A DNA stretch of 64,000 nucleotides, taken from contig CACYKH010000002.1 in the NCBI GenBank assembly GCA_902774915.1, forward strand, positions 1 through 64,000, given 5' to 3'. The notes beneath the pieces were generated by a model that saw only the letters and a program-made list of their open reading frames with translations, was not told the origin of the DNA and searched no databases. This DNA is from an uncultured Lachnospiraceae bacterium (lineage in GTDB: Bacteria; Bacillota; Clostridia; Lachnospirales; Lachnospiraceae). The position numbers were made by a program, and so were the translations under genes. Position 1 is the stretch's first letter, and the number at the start of each line of letters is the position of its first letter. This document shows positions 1-8,797 of this stretch, piece by piece.

Positions 1-1398
1 ATCTTCAGTATTAAGGGTTGCATCGATTGGTTCATCCATAGCCTTACATATCAGATCAGCTATTCCACGAACAGCAACCTCATTGGTAGCATTCTTAAAT
101 ACAACCAGGAATTCATCTCCACCCACACGGATTGCGGTACATCTTTTCTGTCCAAGATGTTTCAGACGATTTCCAACCTCTCGAAGTACAACGTCGCCCA
201 TGTCATGACCATAATTATCATTTATCGGCTTAAAATGATTAAGGTCCAATGAATAAAGGGCTATAGGATAATTATCTCCATCCTTAACAAGGTCATCAAG
301 ATACCCAAGACCATATCTACGATTGTAAAGACCTGTAAGAACATCTGTATTTGAAATATATTCCAGATGGTCATTAGTCTCTTTAAGCTCTTTTATCTTA
401 TCCTCGACCATCTTCTCAAGACGTTCAGTTTCATCTTTCTGCCTTGCGATAAGTTCCTCCGCAAGCTTGTTAGCCTGTACAGTCTTGCACATGATAAGGT
501 AACCAAGTGTGGCTATTATCATTATAAAGAACATATAAGTATCTAAATACTTGATGACCAGAAGAACAATGGCCATTACAAGAAGTATTGCCGAATTAAT
601 CCATGGAACATACTTTTCTCTTGGATTTTTCTTGTCCCTAGGAACTATCTTCGATTCTTTTATTTCCGTCTCGGTCCAGGCAAAACTGTATACCATAAGA
701 CAGAGCATATAAAGGATATCAATATAAATGCTTTCTGGATCCTTGTCGACGATCATCATGATCGTATAGCGTATATCCATAAAACTGAAGAAAAGCAGGG
801 ACCCAAGTATCATATAAAAAGCTTTGTTATGTCCATAAAATCCCGTTTTTGCAACAATGATAGATGCAAGCACGATTGAGAATACAGAAACAAAGAAGTA
901 TAAAAGCAATTCAACAAGTTCAACAGATATTCCATCAAACCTCTGGAAGCGGATAGCAAAGCTGTATCCCAAAAGTGATGTGACTATCGCAATGATAAAT
1001 GCATTCACCGCAATATTCTGATAATCGCTCTTTTTGAATACATCTCTCGCATAAACAATGGCTCCAAGTAAGAACACATAGTCAGCAACCAGATAAAGAT
1101 TACCGGATATATTTTCTATCACCATATTCTTCTGCGGGAAGAACGCAACATATGCCCAAAACATATCAGCCAGGGCCCAAACACAAATTCCAAGGAAAAA
1201 GCAAATACCAGTACGATGATATTTACCAGTTGTATTCAGGGAAACCCAGATAAGTCCGGCCATAGAAAGAGAAAGGAATATTGATATAACATCATATACC
1301 TTTTCCATACCAACTATTGTAGTTACGCTAAATGCAACAAACAAAAACGCAGCTACAAGCTTTAATATAGTTCGAATTGAATATGAAGCTGTACGCAA
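1..1398 (-). CDS. Membrane-anchored diguanylate cyclase (GGDEF), C-terminal end beyond window
   Basis: Predicted to make cyclic di-GMP from two GTP at the inner face of the membrane. The frame is open to the window edge, so the C terminus is missing. The N-terminal ~290 residues hold about seven or eight hydrophobic segments, followed by a short charged coiled coil and a GGDEF domain with an intact GGDEF signature near residue 430. The inhibitory RxxD motif normally just upstream is absent (R-C-T-A instead), so product inhibition through the I-site is unlikely. The start is a TTG at 1398, chosen because AAGGAGG lies 5 bases upstream; the first in-frame ATG is ~29 codons later and has no ribosome site. 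It follows the AAA+ gene by 35 bases on the same strand and may be the end of that operon. Family call is firm; the signal it senses is unknown. Confidence 0.9.
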   Translation of the reverse strand, partial: MRTASYSIRTILKLVAAFLFVAFSVTTIVGMEKVYDVISIFLSLSMAGLIWVSLNTTGKYHRTGICFFLGICVWALADMFWAYVAFFPQKNMVIENISGNLYLVADYVFLLGAIVYARDVFKKSDYQNIAVNAFIIAIVTSLLGYSFAIRFQRFDGISVELVELLLYFFVSVFSIVLASIIVAKTGFYGHNKAFYMILGSLLFFSFMDIRYTIMMIVDKDPESIYIDILYMLCLMVYSFAWTETEIKESKIVPRDKKNPREKYVPWINSAILLVMAIVLLVIKYLDTYMFFIMIIATLGYLIMCKTVQANKLAEELIARQKDETERLEKMVEDKIKELKETNDHLEYISNTDVLTGLYNRRYGLGYLDDLVKDGDNYPIALYSLDLNHFKPINDNYGHDMGDVVLREVGNRLKHLGQKRCTAIRVGGDEFLVVFKNATNEVAVRGIADLICKAMDEPIDATLNTED

Positions 1399-1433
1399 GA
1401 TAACCTCCTTGCAAAAAAACCACTCAGCTTTAT

Positions 1434-2873
1434 CTACTCTTCTACGTCAGGCAGTTTGAGTGTTGTAAGACTATTAGCATCTATATTTGGCTCGCTCACA
1501 ACACGGGTCGCCTGTCTTTCTACACTTCTTTCGAAGTAATTTCTGACCTCACGGGCATTTGCAAAATGCTCCTCGTGATCAACAGCCAGCTTGTTCAGAT
1601 AATCATGAACATAATCTGTCGCCTCTTTGTTAAGTACATAATCCTGGCTGACACACATAAGATCAAAAATCTTAATAAGCTCTTCACCTGAATAATCAGG
1701 GAATTCAATAAATTTATTGAAACGAGATTTGAGACCCGGATTGGACTCAATAAATCTCTTCATTTCATCTGTATAACCAGCAACGATAACTATAAGGTCC
1801 TGACGATTATCCTCCATACGTTTCAGAAGGGTATCTACCGCCTCCTGTCCGAAGTCTTCACCTTCAGCATTTGTCAGGGTATAAGCCTCATCAATAAAGA
1901 GGACACCACCCATTGCCTCATCGCAGACCTTAGCTGTCTTCTGTGCTGTCTGACCTACATAACCTTCAACAAGTCCTGCACGGTCAACCTCAACCATCTG
2001 TCCCTTACTTACAACTCCCAGCTGATGATAAATCTTAGCAAGAAGTCTTGCCACCGTAGTTTTACCTGTTCCCGGATTACCAGAGAATACCAGATGAAGA
2101 GACATGCTAGGTGTTTTAAGTCCAAGCTTTTCTCTCATGCTACGTATCTTAACAAGGTTAATCAGATTGGTCAGATTCTTCTTAACAGTATCAAGACCAA
2201 TAAGTGAATCCAGTTCAGCCAGAAGCTCTTCAAGAGTTTCCTGACTTCCCGGCATACTGATTCTTACATTTGCTGGTTTTTCATCTTCCTCTACTGATCT
2301 GGCAGGAGTATTTCCAAAGCCACTGGTAGATGAACCTACACCACCCAGTTTTCCACCGTTTGGTGTGTTCTTATAGATATCAAAGCCTCTCACATAATTA
2401 TTCATCATGTTAATGTAATCTGATAATCTGTCTGCTTCTCTATCACTTATTCCGCCATAGGCTATGAAGTTACAACCCACATCGTTGAATGTACTTATCA
2501 GATAGGTTGAAATAGCCGAACCATAACCTGTTCTCTGATCCATTGGTGATGTATCATCCAGTACAAAATACTGAAGGGACCTAGGAACATAAGTTTTAAG
2601 ATCCAGGTTACGGCAACGGTCATTAATAAATCTTTTGAAATTATATTCTGTGATAACTATTTCAAGATTCTCATTAAGGAAACGAATCTGACGGTTAATA
2701 TCCGCGCTGGTTTCATCAAAAACATAGCCTAAGAAAACCAGAAGGTCATCCTTCACCTGGTTCTTAAGCGAAACGCGGGCATCTGCCGGATATGGGCTGT
2801 TAGCCTTATATTGCACGTTATCAGCATATGAAAATGTATAATTGATCATCTGCTTAATATTCTTAGTTATCAC
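1434..2873 (-). CDS. AAA+ ATPase of the CbbX/SpoVK type
   Basis: A 479-residue AAA+ ATPase. The N-terminal ~165 residues form a domain I do not recognise (probably helical), then a Gly/Ser-rich linker (about 170-195), then a CbbX/CfxQ/SpoVK-type AAA module: Walker A GNPGTGKT near 265-272, Walker B GVLFIDEAY near 327, a sensor-like VAGYTDEM segment, and a C-terminal helical lid. Known members remodel protein complexes, for example Rubisco activation by CbbX. The start is GTG with AGGAG six bases upstream. It follows porB by only ~10 bases, so it is probably co-transcribed with the pyruvate:ferredoxin oxidoreductase genes. A role in assembling or repairing that oxygen-sensitive enzyme is conceivable but is pure inference from position. 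SpoVK itself is a sporulation protein, but no other sporulation gene is nearby. Confidence 0.85.
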   Translation of the reverse strand: MITKNIKQMINYTFSYADNVQYKANSPYPADARVSLKNQVKDDLLVFLGYVFDETSADINRQIRFLNENLEIVITEYNFKRFINDRCRNLDLKTYVPRSLQYFVLDDTSPMDQRTGYGSAISTYLISTFNDVGCNFIAYGGISDREADRLSDYINMMNNYVRGFDIYKNTPNGGKLGGVGSSTSGFGNTPARSVEEDEKPANVRISMPGSQETLEELLAELDSLIGLDTVKKNLTNLINLVKIRSMREKLGLKTPSMSLHLVFSGNPGTGKTTVARLLAKIYHQLGVVSKGQMVEVDRAGLVEGYVGQTAQKTAKVCDEAMGGVLFIDEAYTLTNAEGEDFGQEAVDTLLKRMEDNRQDLIVIVAGYTDEMKRFIESNPGLKSRFNKFIEFPDYSGEELIKIFDLMCVSQDYVLNKEATDYVHDYLNKLAVDHEEHFANAREVRNYFERSVERQATRVVSEPNIDANSLTTLKLPDVEE

Positions 2874-2882
2874 TGGTTTCTC

Positions 2883-3818
2883 CTACTTACATTTAGCTTT
2901 AAGTTCTTCCCAACGTTTATCTACTTCTGCCTGGAACTCTCCGAGGAGATGCTCATTTTCAGGCTTGAAGAGATGTTTGAAACGTCCCTGTGGCTTTAAG
3001 AAGTCTTCGATTGGGAGCTTATTCTTTGGCTCATAGCTGAGCTTCCACTCACCATCAATTACTTCGAAAAGTGGCCAGTAGCATGTATCTACTGCAAGCT
3101 GACAAATCTTTGCCATATCAGCCGCATCGAATCTCCATCCTCTTGGGCATGGTGACATTACATTGAGGAATGCAGGTCCTGGTGTGTAGATAGCCTTCTC
3201 AGACTTCTCATAAAGATCCTTCATACCAGATGTAAATGTAGACTGTCCAACGTAAGGGATGTTATGTGCTGCCATGATAGCTGCAAGGTCCTTACGGGAC
3301 TGAACTTTACCATTACTTACTGAACCAACAGGTGTTGTTGTTGTATCTGCAAATCTTGGTGTAGCTGATGATCTCTGAATACCAGTATTCATGTAAGCAC
3401 CGTTATCGTAGCAGACATATACCATGTCATGTCCACGCTCCATAGCACCAGAAAGTGACTGGAATCCGATATCGTATGTACCACCATCTCCACCGAATGT
3501 TATAAACTTATAAGTTGTATCTGCATCAATGCGGCCACGCTTCTTAAGAGCGTTATATGCAGTCTCTACACCAGAAAGTGTTGCGCCTGCACAGGCAAAT
3601 GCATTGTGAATATAACTGTCTGTATATGCTGTATATGGATAGAGGTAGGTAGAAACCTCAAGACAGCCGGTCGCATTTCCTATTACTGCCTTATCCTCTT
3701 CCTTAAGAGCTCTAAGTACTGTTCTAACTGTGATGGCCGCTCCACAACCAGCACAGAGTCTATGTCCTGGAGTAAGTCTGTCCGGCTTACTCATTACTTC
3801 CTTTAAATTATATGCCAT
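2883..3818 (-). CDS. porB: Pyruvate:ferredoxin oxidoreductase, beta subunit
   Basis: Thiamine-diphosphate subunit of the four-subunit enzyme that converts pyruvate, CoA and oxidised ferredoxin to acetyl-CoA, CO2 and reduced ferredoxin in the cytoplasm. 311 residues, the usual size for PorB. Cysteines that should hold the proximal 4Fe-4S cluster are visible at about 22, 25 and 52, with a fourth near 224 in SPCPRGW. The thiamine-diphosphate motif runs from GDGGTYDIG near 110 to YDNGAYMNTG near 140. It lies 11 bases downstream of porA with AGGAG before the ATG. Gene order gamma-delta-alpha-beta is the classic archaeal/Thermotoga arrangement rather than the single-chain NifJ type found in many clostridia. 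Substrate could in principle be another 2-oxoacid, but the overall match favours pyruvate. Confidence 0.94.
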   Translation of the reverse strand: MAYNLKEVMSKPDRLTPGHRLCAGCGAAITVRTVLRALKEEDKAVIGNATGCLEVSTYLYPYTAYTDSYIHNAFACAGATLSGVETAYNALKKRGRIDADTTYKFITFGGDGGTYDIGFQSLSGAMERGHDMVYVCYDNGAYMNTGIQRSSATPRFADTTTTPVGSVSNGKVQSRKDLAAIMAAHNIPYVGQSTFTSGMKDLYEKSEKAIYTPGPAFLNVMSPCPRGWRFDAADMAKICQLAVDTCYWPLFEVIDGEWKLSYEPKNKLPIEDFLKPQGRFKHLFKPENEHLLGEFQAEVDKRWEELKAKCK

Positions 3819-3829
3819 CTCTATCTCTC

Positions 3830-5269
3830 CTACTTATCAGAAATCTTAATTCCATCACCTGACTGACGGATATCCATCTGGTCGTCACCACCGAAATCAC
3901 GGAACTCATTTGAATAATCCGCATCTCTGTCACGAAGTCCAACATACTTGAACTGCTCTGGCTCTTTGCCACGGCGAACGATCTCACGAATGTCTCTAAA
4001 TACGTCTCTTGCTTCTGTAACTGTGTAGTCACGTCCACCAAGACCATAGAAATAATTAACAGTAGGAATATCAAGTCCGGCATCATACATTGCAGCCTTA
4101 AGCTCTGAGCCAAGTGGGCCACCCATTCCTGAGAAGCTCTCTGCTCTGTCAAGGATTGCAACAGACTGACAATGTTTAAGTGCCTCAGCCAGTTCCTCAC
4201 CAGGGAAAGGTCTGAATACACGAACCTTGATCATACCAACGTGAATGCCATACTCACGAAGCTTATCAACCGCATCCTTTGTCTGACCTGCAGCAGAACC
4301 CATAATAACTATGGCGTACTTTGCATCCTCCATACGATACTCCTCAAAGAGTCCATACTTACGGCCGGATACCTTTTCGTACTCTGCGCATACATCAAGG
4401 ATAACCTTCTTAGCATTCTTCATACCAGCACGCTGGTTGAACTTTGTCTCCATATAGAATGGAGAATTTGCATAAGGACCTGCAGCCATTGGCATATCCT
4501 TATTCAGAAGGAAGTTCTCTGGATTATATTCTCCAACGAAGTTTCTTACTGATTCTGTATCTATAGTTTCAATATTCATAACAGCATGGCTTGTAATGAA
4601 TCCATCGTAGCAGACCATCATTGGCAGCATTACATCTGGATGCTCAGTTACTCTGTAAGCCATGATGAAGTTATCATATGCTTCTTCATTTGTCTCTGCA
4701 TAAACCTGAAGCCATCCACTATCTCTTGCTCCCATTGCATCTGAATGGTCGCAGTTGATATTAAGAGGACCTGTAAGAGTTCTGTTTACGAGGCAGAGCA
4801 CAAGTGGAAGTCTGTCAGAAGCAGCTATATAAAGCTCTTCCCACATGAATGCAAGTCCTGCAGATGATGTAGCTGTAAGAGCTCTTGCTCCGGCAGCAGA
4901 TGCACCGATTGCAGCGCTCATTGAACTATGCTCAGATTCAACAGGAATGAACTCTGTATCTATCTCACCATTTGAAATGTATGTTGAAACCATCTGAGGA
5001 AGCTCTGTTGAAGGTGTGATAGGGAATGCTGGCATTACATCTGGATTTACCTGCTTGATAGCAAGTGCCACTGCTTCGTTACCTGACATTCTGTCACGCT
5101 TCTTTGCAGCTGTTCCCTGAATCTTTTCTTCATCCTGTGCTTTTTTATTTTCTAAATATTCAGTATCGTAAGGGCTTTCAACCTTTTGTGTCTGGTTAGG
5201 ATTAACAGCCTCGATAGCTGACTTTGCTGTTTCTTCTGGGTTTATTCTAGTGTTTTTATCATTTGCCAT
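3830..5269 (-). CDS. porA: Pyruvate:ferredoxin oxidoreductase, alpha subunit with N-terminal extension
   Basis: Alpha subunit of PFOR, contributing the pyrimidine-binding side of the thiamine site and the substrate pocket. The core begins near residue 60 (RMSGNEAVALAIKQVNPD), with the conserved PITPSTE and the NCDHSDAMGARDSGW region. The first ~60 residues are an extra polar, charged tail (rich in E, K, Q, N) not present in typical ~390-400-residue PorA proteins, giving 479 residues in all. The start is supported by GGAGGGA seven bases before the ATG, so the extension appears to be real rather than a wrong start. It is separated from porD by a single base, which implies translational coupling. 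The extension has no recognisable domain. Confidence 0.94.
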   Translation of the reverse strand: MANDKNTRINPEETAKSAIEAVNPNQTQKVESPYDTEYLENKKAQDEEKIQGTAAKKRDRMSGNEAVALAIKQVNPDVMPAFPITPSTELPQMVSTYISNGEIDTEFIPVESEHSSMSAAIGASAAGARALTATSSAGLAFMWEELYIAASDRLPLVLCLVNRTLTGPLNINCDHSDAMGARDSGWLQVYAETNEEAYDNFIMAYRVTEHPDVMLPMMVCYDGFITSHAVMNIETIDTESVRNFVGEYNPENFLLNKDMPMAAGPYANSPFYMETKFNQRAGMKNAKKVILDVCAEYEKVSGRKYGLFEEYRMEDAKYAIVIMGSAAGQTKDAVDKLREYGIHVGMIKVRVFRPFPGEELAEALKHCQSVAILDRAESFSGMGGPLGSELKAAMYDAGLDIPTVNYFYGLGGRDYTVTEARDVFRDIREIVRRGKEPEQFKYVGLRDRDADYSNEFRDFGGDDQMDIRQSGDGIKISDK

Positions 5270-5270
5270 T

Positions 5271-5585
5271 TTAGAGTCCCTCCCTCATTGTAATTGCACC
5301 GAAGGAGCAACAACCTGCGCAGATTCCGCAGCCCTTGCAGTGATCTAAATCGAAGTCCAGTCTCTTTCCATCCTCTACTGGAATAGATGAATCCGGACAC
5401 ATAGGTGCACAGAGGAGACACTGAACACATTTGTCCCAGTCAATGACAGGAGTCATTGTTCTCCACTCACCTGTAAGGAATGTGGCAGCACCGCCGCCAC
5501 CATAGACAACATTTCCCGGAGTAATATCCTGGTAAGGTGCCTTCTCAGTGAGCTTTGTAATATCTGTTTTTACTTTATTAGCCAT
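5271..5585 (-). CDS. porD: Pyruvate:ferredoxin oxidoreductase, delta (ferredoxin-like) subunit
   Basis: Small 2x[4Fe-4S] ferredoxin-like subunit that passes electrons from the catalytic core to external ferredoxin. 104 residues with two cluster motifs: cysteines near 53, 56, 59 and 63 (CVQCLLCAPMC), and near 83, 86, 89 and 93 (CKGCGICAGCC). An additional cysteine at 92 sits next to the last ligand. The start overlaps the porC stop in TAATG, with AGGAGG upstream inside the porC end, and its stop is one base before porA. These tight junctions point to one transcript with coupled translation of subunits needed in equal amounts. Confidence 0.95.
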   Translation of the reverse strand: MANKVKTDITKLTEKAPYQDITPGNVVYGGGGAATFLTGEWRTMTPVIDWDKCVQCLLCAPMCPDSSIPVEDGKRLDFDLDHCKGCGICAGCCSFGAITMREGL

Positions 5586-6157
5586 TAGTGCACCTCCTCA
5601 AAGGCTCTTTCAAGGGCCTTCATATTTCCATCAATTACTTCAGGTTTCTTAGCAAATTTATGCTGATAGGAACCTCTCATTTCCTCAAGGAAATCCTGCT
5701 TTGACATTATTCCTGAAACCTTAACTATTGCTGCAAGCATAGGTGAGTTTGGAAAATATCTGCCAAGTGTTTCCATTGAAATGGTATGAGCATCAACAGT
5801 ATAAACCGCGCCCTCATATCCCTTTAACAAAGGAAGTATCTCTTCCTTAGGCTTTGCAGTATTGATAACAATACCACCGTCCTTATTAAGACCTGATGTC
5901 ACGTCTACGCTGTGAAGTAGAGTCTCATCAACCACTACAACATAATCGGGGTTGTAAATGTTGGAATGATTTCTGATCTCATTTTCACTGATACGATTGT
6001 ATGCAGTGATTGGCGCACCCATTCTTTCTGGACCATACTCAGGAAATCCCTGTACATACATTCCAGTATTGAATGCGACATCCGCCAGCAGAAGTGCTGC
6101 GGTTTTGGCACCCTGGCCGCCACGGCCATGCCATCTGATTTCGACTGCTTTACTCAT
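5585..6157 (-). CDS. porC: Pyruvate:ferredoxin oxidoreductase, gamma subunit
   Basis: Gamma subunit of PFOR, the domain that helps bind CoA and completes the heterotetramer. 190 residues, normal for the family. The N terminus shows the characteristic RWHGRGGQGAKTAA motif, followed by GFPEYGPERMGAP. First gene of porCDAB; the ribosome site AGGAGGAG is 8-10 bases before the ATG. A promoter-like element (TATAAT at 6200-6195 on the minus strand) sits in the 69-base gap after citrate synthase, so the por genes can be transcribed independently of gltA. Confidence 0.95.
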   Translation of the reverse strand: MSKAVEIRWHGRGGQGAKTAALLLADVAFNTGMYVQGFPEYGPERMGAPITAYNRISENEIRNHSNIYNPDYVVVVDETLLHSVDVTSGLNKDGGIVINTAKPKEEILPLLKGYEGAVYTVDAHTISMETLGRYFPNSPMLAAIVKVSGIMSKQDFLEEMRGSYQHKFAKKPEVIDGNMKALERAFEEVH

Positions 6158-6194
6158 AATAAAAGCTCCTCCTAGAAATTAAAAACCAATCTTC

Positions 6195-6217
6195 ATTATA
6201 CCAAATATTGGTCTAAT
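6195..6217 (-). promoter_or_regulatory. Promoter-like element of porC with inverted repeat
   Basis: On the minus strand a perfect TATAAT (6200-6195) lies ~38 bases before porC, with a weak TTTATA-like -35 about 17 bases upstream. An inverted repeat ACCAA-N3-TTGGT occupies 6200-6212, between the two boxes and abutting -10, and a further ACCAAT half occurs at 6185-6190. A repressor or redox regulator could bind there. It does not match the Rex consensus. Prediction only. Confidence 0.45.
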
Positions 6218-6226
6218 TATAAAGAT

Positions 6227-7582
6227 TTATCTATCTTCAATCGGAACATATTCACGTTCCTTCATGATGCTCATATATGCAGGACGAATTATCTTGTCCA
6301 CATTAATAAGCTCTTCTATACGATGAGCTGACCATCCGACTATTCTCGCAACAGCGAAAAGTGGGGTATAAAGTTCTACCGGAATACCCAGCATACTATA
6401 AACAAAGCCACTGTAAAAGTCCACATTTGCGCTGACACCCTTATAAATGCGGCGCTTTTCAGCAATTACTTCCGGAGCTATCTTCTCTATGTTCGAATAG
6501 AGCTCATATTCTTTCTCCATATGCTTATCAACAGCCAGCTTCTCAACGAATTTCTTGAACGCTCTTGCTCTTGGATCTGAAATAGCGTAGATGGCATGTC
6601 CCATTCCATAAATAAGACCTCTCTGGTCAAACGCCTGCTTATCAACTATCTTAGCCAGATAATCCTTGAGTGCATCCGTGTCATTATAATCAGGAATATG
6701 TGCTCTGATATCTTCCATCATCTGCATAACCTTGATGTTTGCACCACCATGCTTTGGTCCCTTCAGTGAAGAAAGAGCCGCTGCTATAACAGAATATGTA
6801 TCTGAACCTGCACTGGAAACAACACGGGTTGTAAATGTTGAGTTGTTACCACCGCCATGCTCCATATGAAGAACAAGGGCAGCATCCAGAACCTGTGCTT
6901 CAAGCTCTGTATACTTTTTATCAGGACGGAGCATTCTAAGGAAATTCTCCGCTGTACTAAGCTTTATATCTGGACGATGAATGTACATACTTTCATCTAA
7001 TTCATAGTGATTATATGCATTGTATCCATAAACAGCCAGCATTGGGAACTCACTGATAAGTGCAAGGCACTGTCTGAGTACATTTGGAATCGAAAGATCT
7101 GCCACCTCATAATCATCATAAGATGCCAGCGTAAGTACAGACTTTGTCATGGAGTTCATAACGTCTCTACTTGGCGCTTTCATAATAACGTCACGAGTGA
7201 AATTTGTTGGCAGGTGATTTAGATTACCAAGAACTGCTCTGAATTCACTGAGCTCTTCCTTTGTAGGAAGCTCTCCAAAAAGAAGAAGGTAAGCAACCTC
7301 TTCAAAACCAAAACGCTTGAAACCAAAATCCTTGACCATATCTATAACATTGTATCCACGGTACCAGAGTTCTCCATCAACATGGACTTCCTGGCCATCA
7401 ACCTCTTTTGAAGAGATGATTTTTGAAATATTAGTCACACCTGTGAGGACACCATGTCCATCCAGATCTCGAAGTCCCCTCTTAACTCCAAACTGATCAT
7501 AAATAGCTACATCAACACCATCAACACTACGTGAAAGCTGTTCCCCATTTTTCACATACTCTAAAACATCTTTTTCTGTCAT
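6227..7582 (-). CDS. gltA: Citrate synthase
   Basis: Condenses acetyl-CoA with oxaloacetate to citrate, here probably the first step of an incomplete TCA branch leading to glutamate. 451 residues. Catalytic residues are recognisable: His in VLHMEHGGGNN, His in YGMGHAIYAISDPRA, and Asp in ANVDFYSGFVY; LKGPKHGGAN is also diagnostic. About 60-80 residues longer than the compact Gram-positive enzymes, mostly at the N terminus, which is common in clostridial citrate synthases. Start supported by AAGGAGGG. It lies 14 bases after mnmA and upstream of porC, linking acetyl-CoA production and use. The chemistry could also be Re- or methylcitrate-type, but the sequence is of the ordinary Si-citrate synthase family. 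Confidence 0.93.
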   Translation of the reverse strand: MTEKDVLEYVKNGEQLSRSVDGVDVAIYDQFGVKRGLRDLDGHGVLTGVTNISKIISSKEVDGQEVHVDGELWYRGYNVIDMVKDFGFKRFGFEEVAYLLLFGELPTKEELSEFRAVLGNLNHLPTNFTRDVIMKAPSRDVMNSMTKSVLTLASYDDYEVADLSIPNVLRQCLALISEFPMLAVYGYNAYNHYELDESMYIHRPDIKLSTAENFLRMLRPDKKYTELEAQVLDAALVLHMEHGGGNNSTFTTRVVSSAGSDTYSVIAAALSSLKGPKHGGANIKVMQMMEDIRAHIPDYNDTDALKDYLAKIVDKQAFDQRGLIYGMGHAIYAISDPRARAFKKFVEKLAVDKHMEKEYELYSNIEKIAPEVIAEKRRIYKGVSANVDFYSGFVYSMLGIPVELYTPLFAVARIVGWSAHRIEELINVDKIIRPAYMSIMKEREYVPIEDR

Positions 7583-7596
7583 ACTTTAAACCCTCC

Positions 7597-8763
7597 TTAG
7601 CTAGTAATAATTCCACCACCCAGACAATAGTCTCCGCTATAGACTACCAGGCTTTGTCCTGGCGTTACTGCACGTACCGGTTCATCAAAAATCATTGTCG
7701 CCGTGCCATCCGAACGGAGTGTTAAAACTCCTGCTGTATCTTTTGCTCTGTATCTCACCTTAGCGGTTATGCTGAGTTTTGTTTCTTCTTCATTTTTTTC
7801 TAAAATCTTATCTTCATCCGGTAGACTGATAAGATTGAAGTCCACTATCTCTACTTTTCTTGTGAATAGGTCGTCATTCGAGCCTAAAATAACCTGATTG
7901 GTTTCTGGAATTATGTCAACCACATACAACCTATCCTCTGCGGCTATTCCAAGGCCTCTTCTCTGGCCAATCGTATAATGGTAATAGCCCTTATGGGTTC
8001 CGAGGATATTTCCCTCTGTATCAAGGAATTTACCATCCTTATCTTCCTCACCCTTTTCCTGGGATGCTTTCTTAGATGCATCCAGCATGAGATTAATCTT
8101 ACCCATAGCTTCGCGTTCCATATATCCTGCATAATCTCCATCAGGTACGAAGCATATATCCTGACTGTCATGTTTTCTGGCAACAATAAGGCCAGCTTTT
8201 TCAGCCACCTCTCTGGCATTTTCTTTCTCGTATTCTCCAAGAGGAAAATAGAGCTTTGAAAGCTTGTCCTGATCAAGGAAGTAAAGAACATAGGTCTGAT
8301 CCTTGGTCTGGTCCACAGCTCTTTTTAATTTATAAATGCCCTGTTTTTCGTCATATTCAATTCTGGCATAGTGGCCTGTAACAACCTTTTCACAGCCCTG
8401 CTCCTCAGCCATTTCGAAGAGCCTGCCGAACTTCATATATTTATTACAATCAATACATGGATTTGGAGTCTGACCTTTAAGATAGGTATCGATAAACTTA
8501 TCTATTATCTTCTCCTTAAAGCCATCCATGAAATTAACAACACTGAAAGGAATTCCCAAAGTCGAACATACAACTCTTGCATCTTCTATATCATCAGGGG
8601 TGCAGCAAAGATGGGTTCCCTGCACAGTACCAAGATCCTGATCGTGGAGCATCATAGTAACGCCTATTGGAAGAAAGCCCTCTTCCCGCATAAGATATGC
8701 AGCAACAGAACTGTCCACTCCTCCACTCATGGCTACTAAAGCCTTTTTCTTTAAATCAGGCAT
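7597..8763 (-). CDS. mnmA: tRNA-specific 2-thiouridylase MnmA
   Basis: Thiolates the wobble uridine at position 34 of tRNA(Lys/Glu/Gln), using ATP to adenylate the base. N-terminal PP-loop MSGGVDSSVAAYL, the first active-site Cys in NPCIDCNKYMKFG and the second in SQDICFVPDGDY. The frame is open to an earlier ATG at 8781, but AAGGAG lies five bases before the second ATG at 8763, so the start was placed there (388 residues, nearer the family's usual size). An internal stretch rich in K/E/D between the catalytic domain and the C-terminal beta-barrel is slightly longer than normal. Downstream of the YkgJ-type gene and upstream of gltA. Confidence 0.94.
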   Translation of the reverse strand: MPDLKKKALVAMSGGVDSSVAAYLMREEGFLPIGVTMMLHDQDLGTVQGTHLCCTPDDIEDARVVCSTLGIPFSVVNFMDGFKEKIIDKFIDTYLKGQTPNPCIDCNKYMKFGRLFEMAEEQGCEKVVTGHYARIEYDEKQGIYKLKRAVDQTKDQTYVLYFLDQDKLSKLYFPLGEYEKENAREVAEKAGLIVARKHDSQDICFVPDGDYAGYMEREAMGKINLMLDASKKASQEKGEEDKDGKFLDTEGNILGTHKGYYHYTIGQRRGLGIAAEDRLYVVDIIPETNQVILGSNDDLFTRKVEIVDFNLISLPDEDKILEKNEEETKLSITAKVRYRAKDTAGVLTLRSDGTATMIFDEPVRAVTPGQSLVVYSGDYCLGGGIITS

Positions 8764-8797
8764 TCCAACTCCTTGTCCCAAATCTTATTATGTCTCA

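Noticed and set aside
4172..4552. Plus-strand open frame opposite porA
   Set aside because: Lies antisense to porA and shows no ribosome site or recognisable domain; codon pattern is that of the opposite strand.
6195..6217. Rex operator in the por promoter
   Set aside because: Does not contain the TTGTTAA...TTAACAA-type arms.
8764..8781. Longer mnmA start at 8781
   Set aside because: AAGGAG lies between the two ATG codons, five bases before the second, which therefore is the start.
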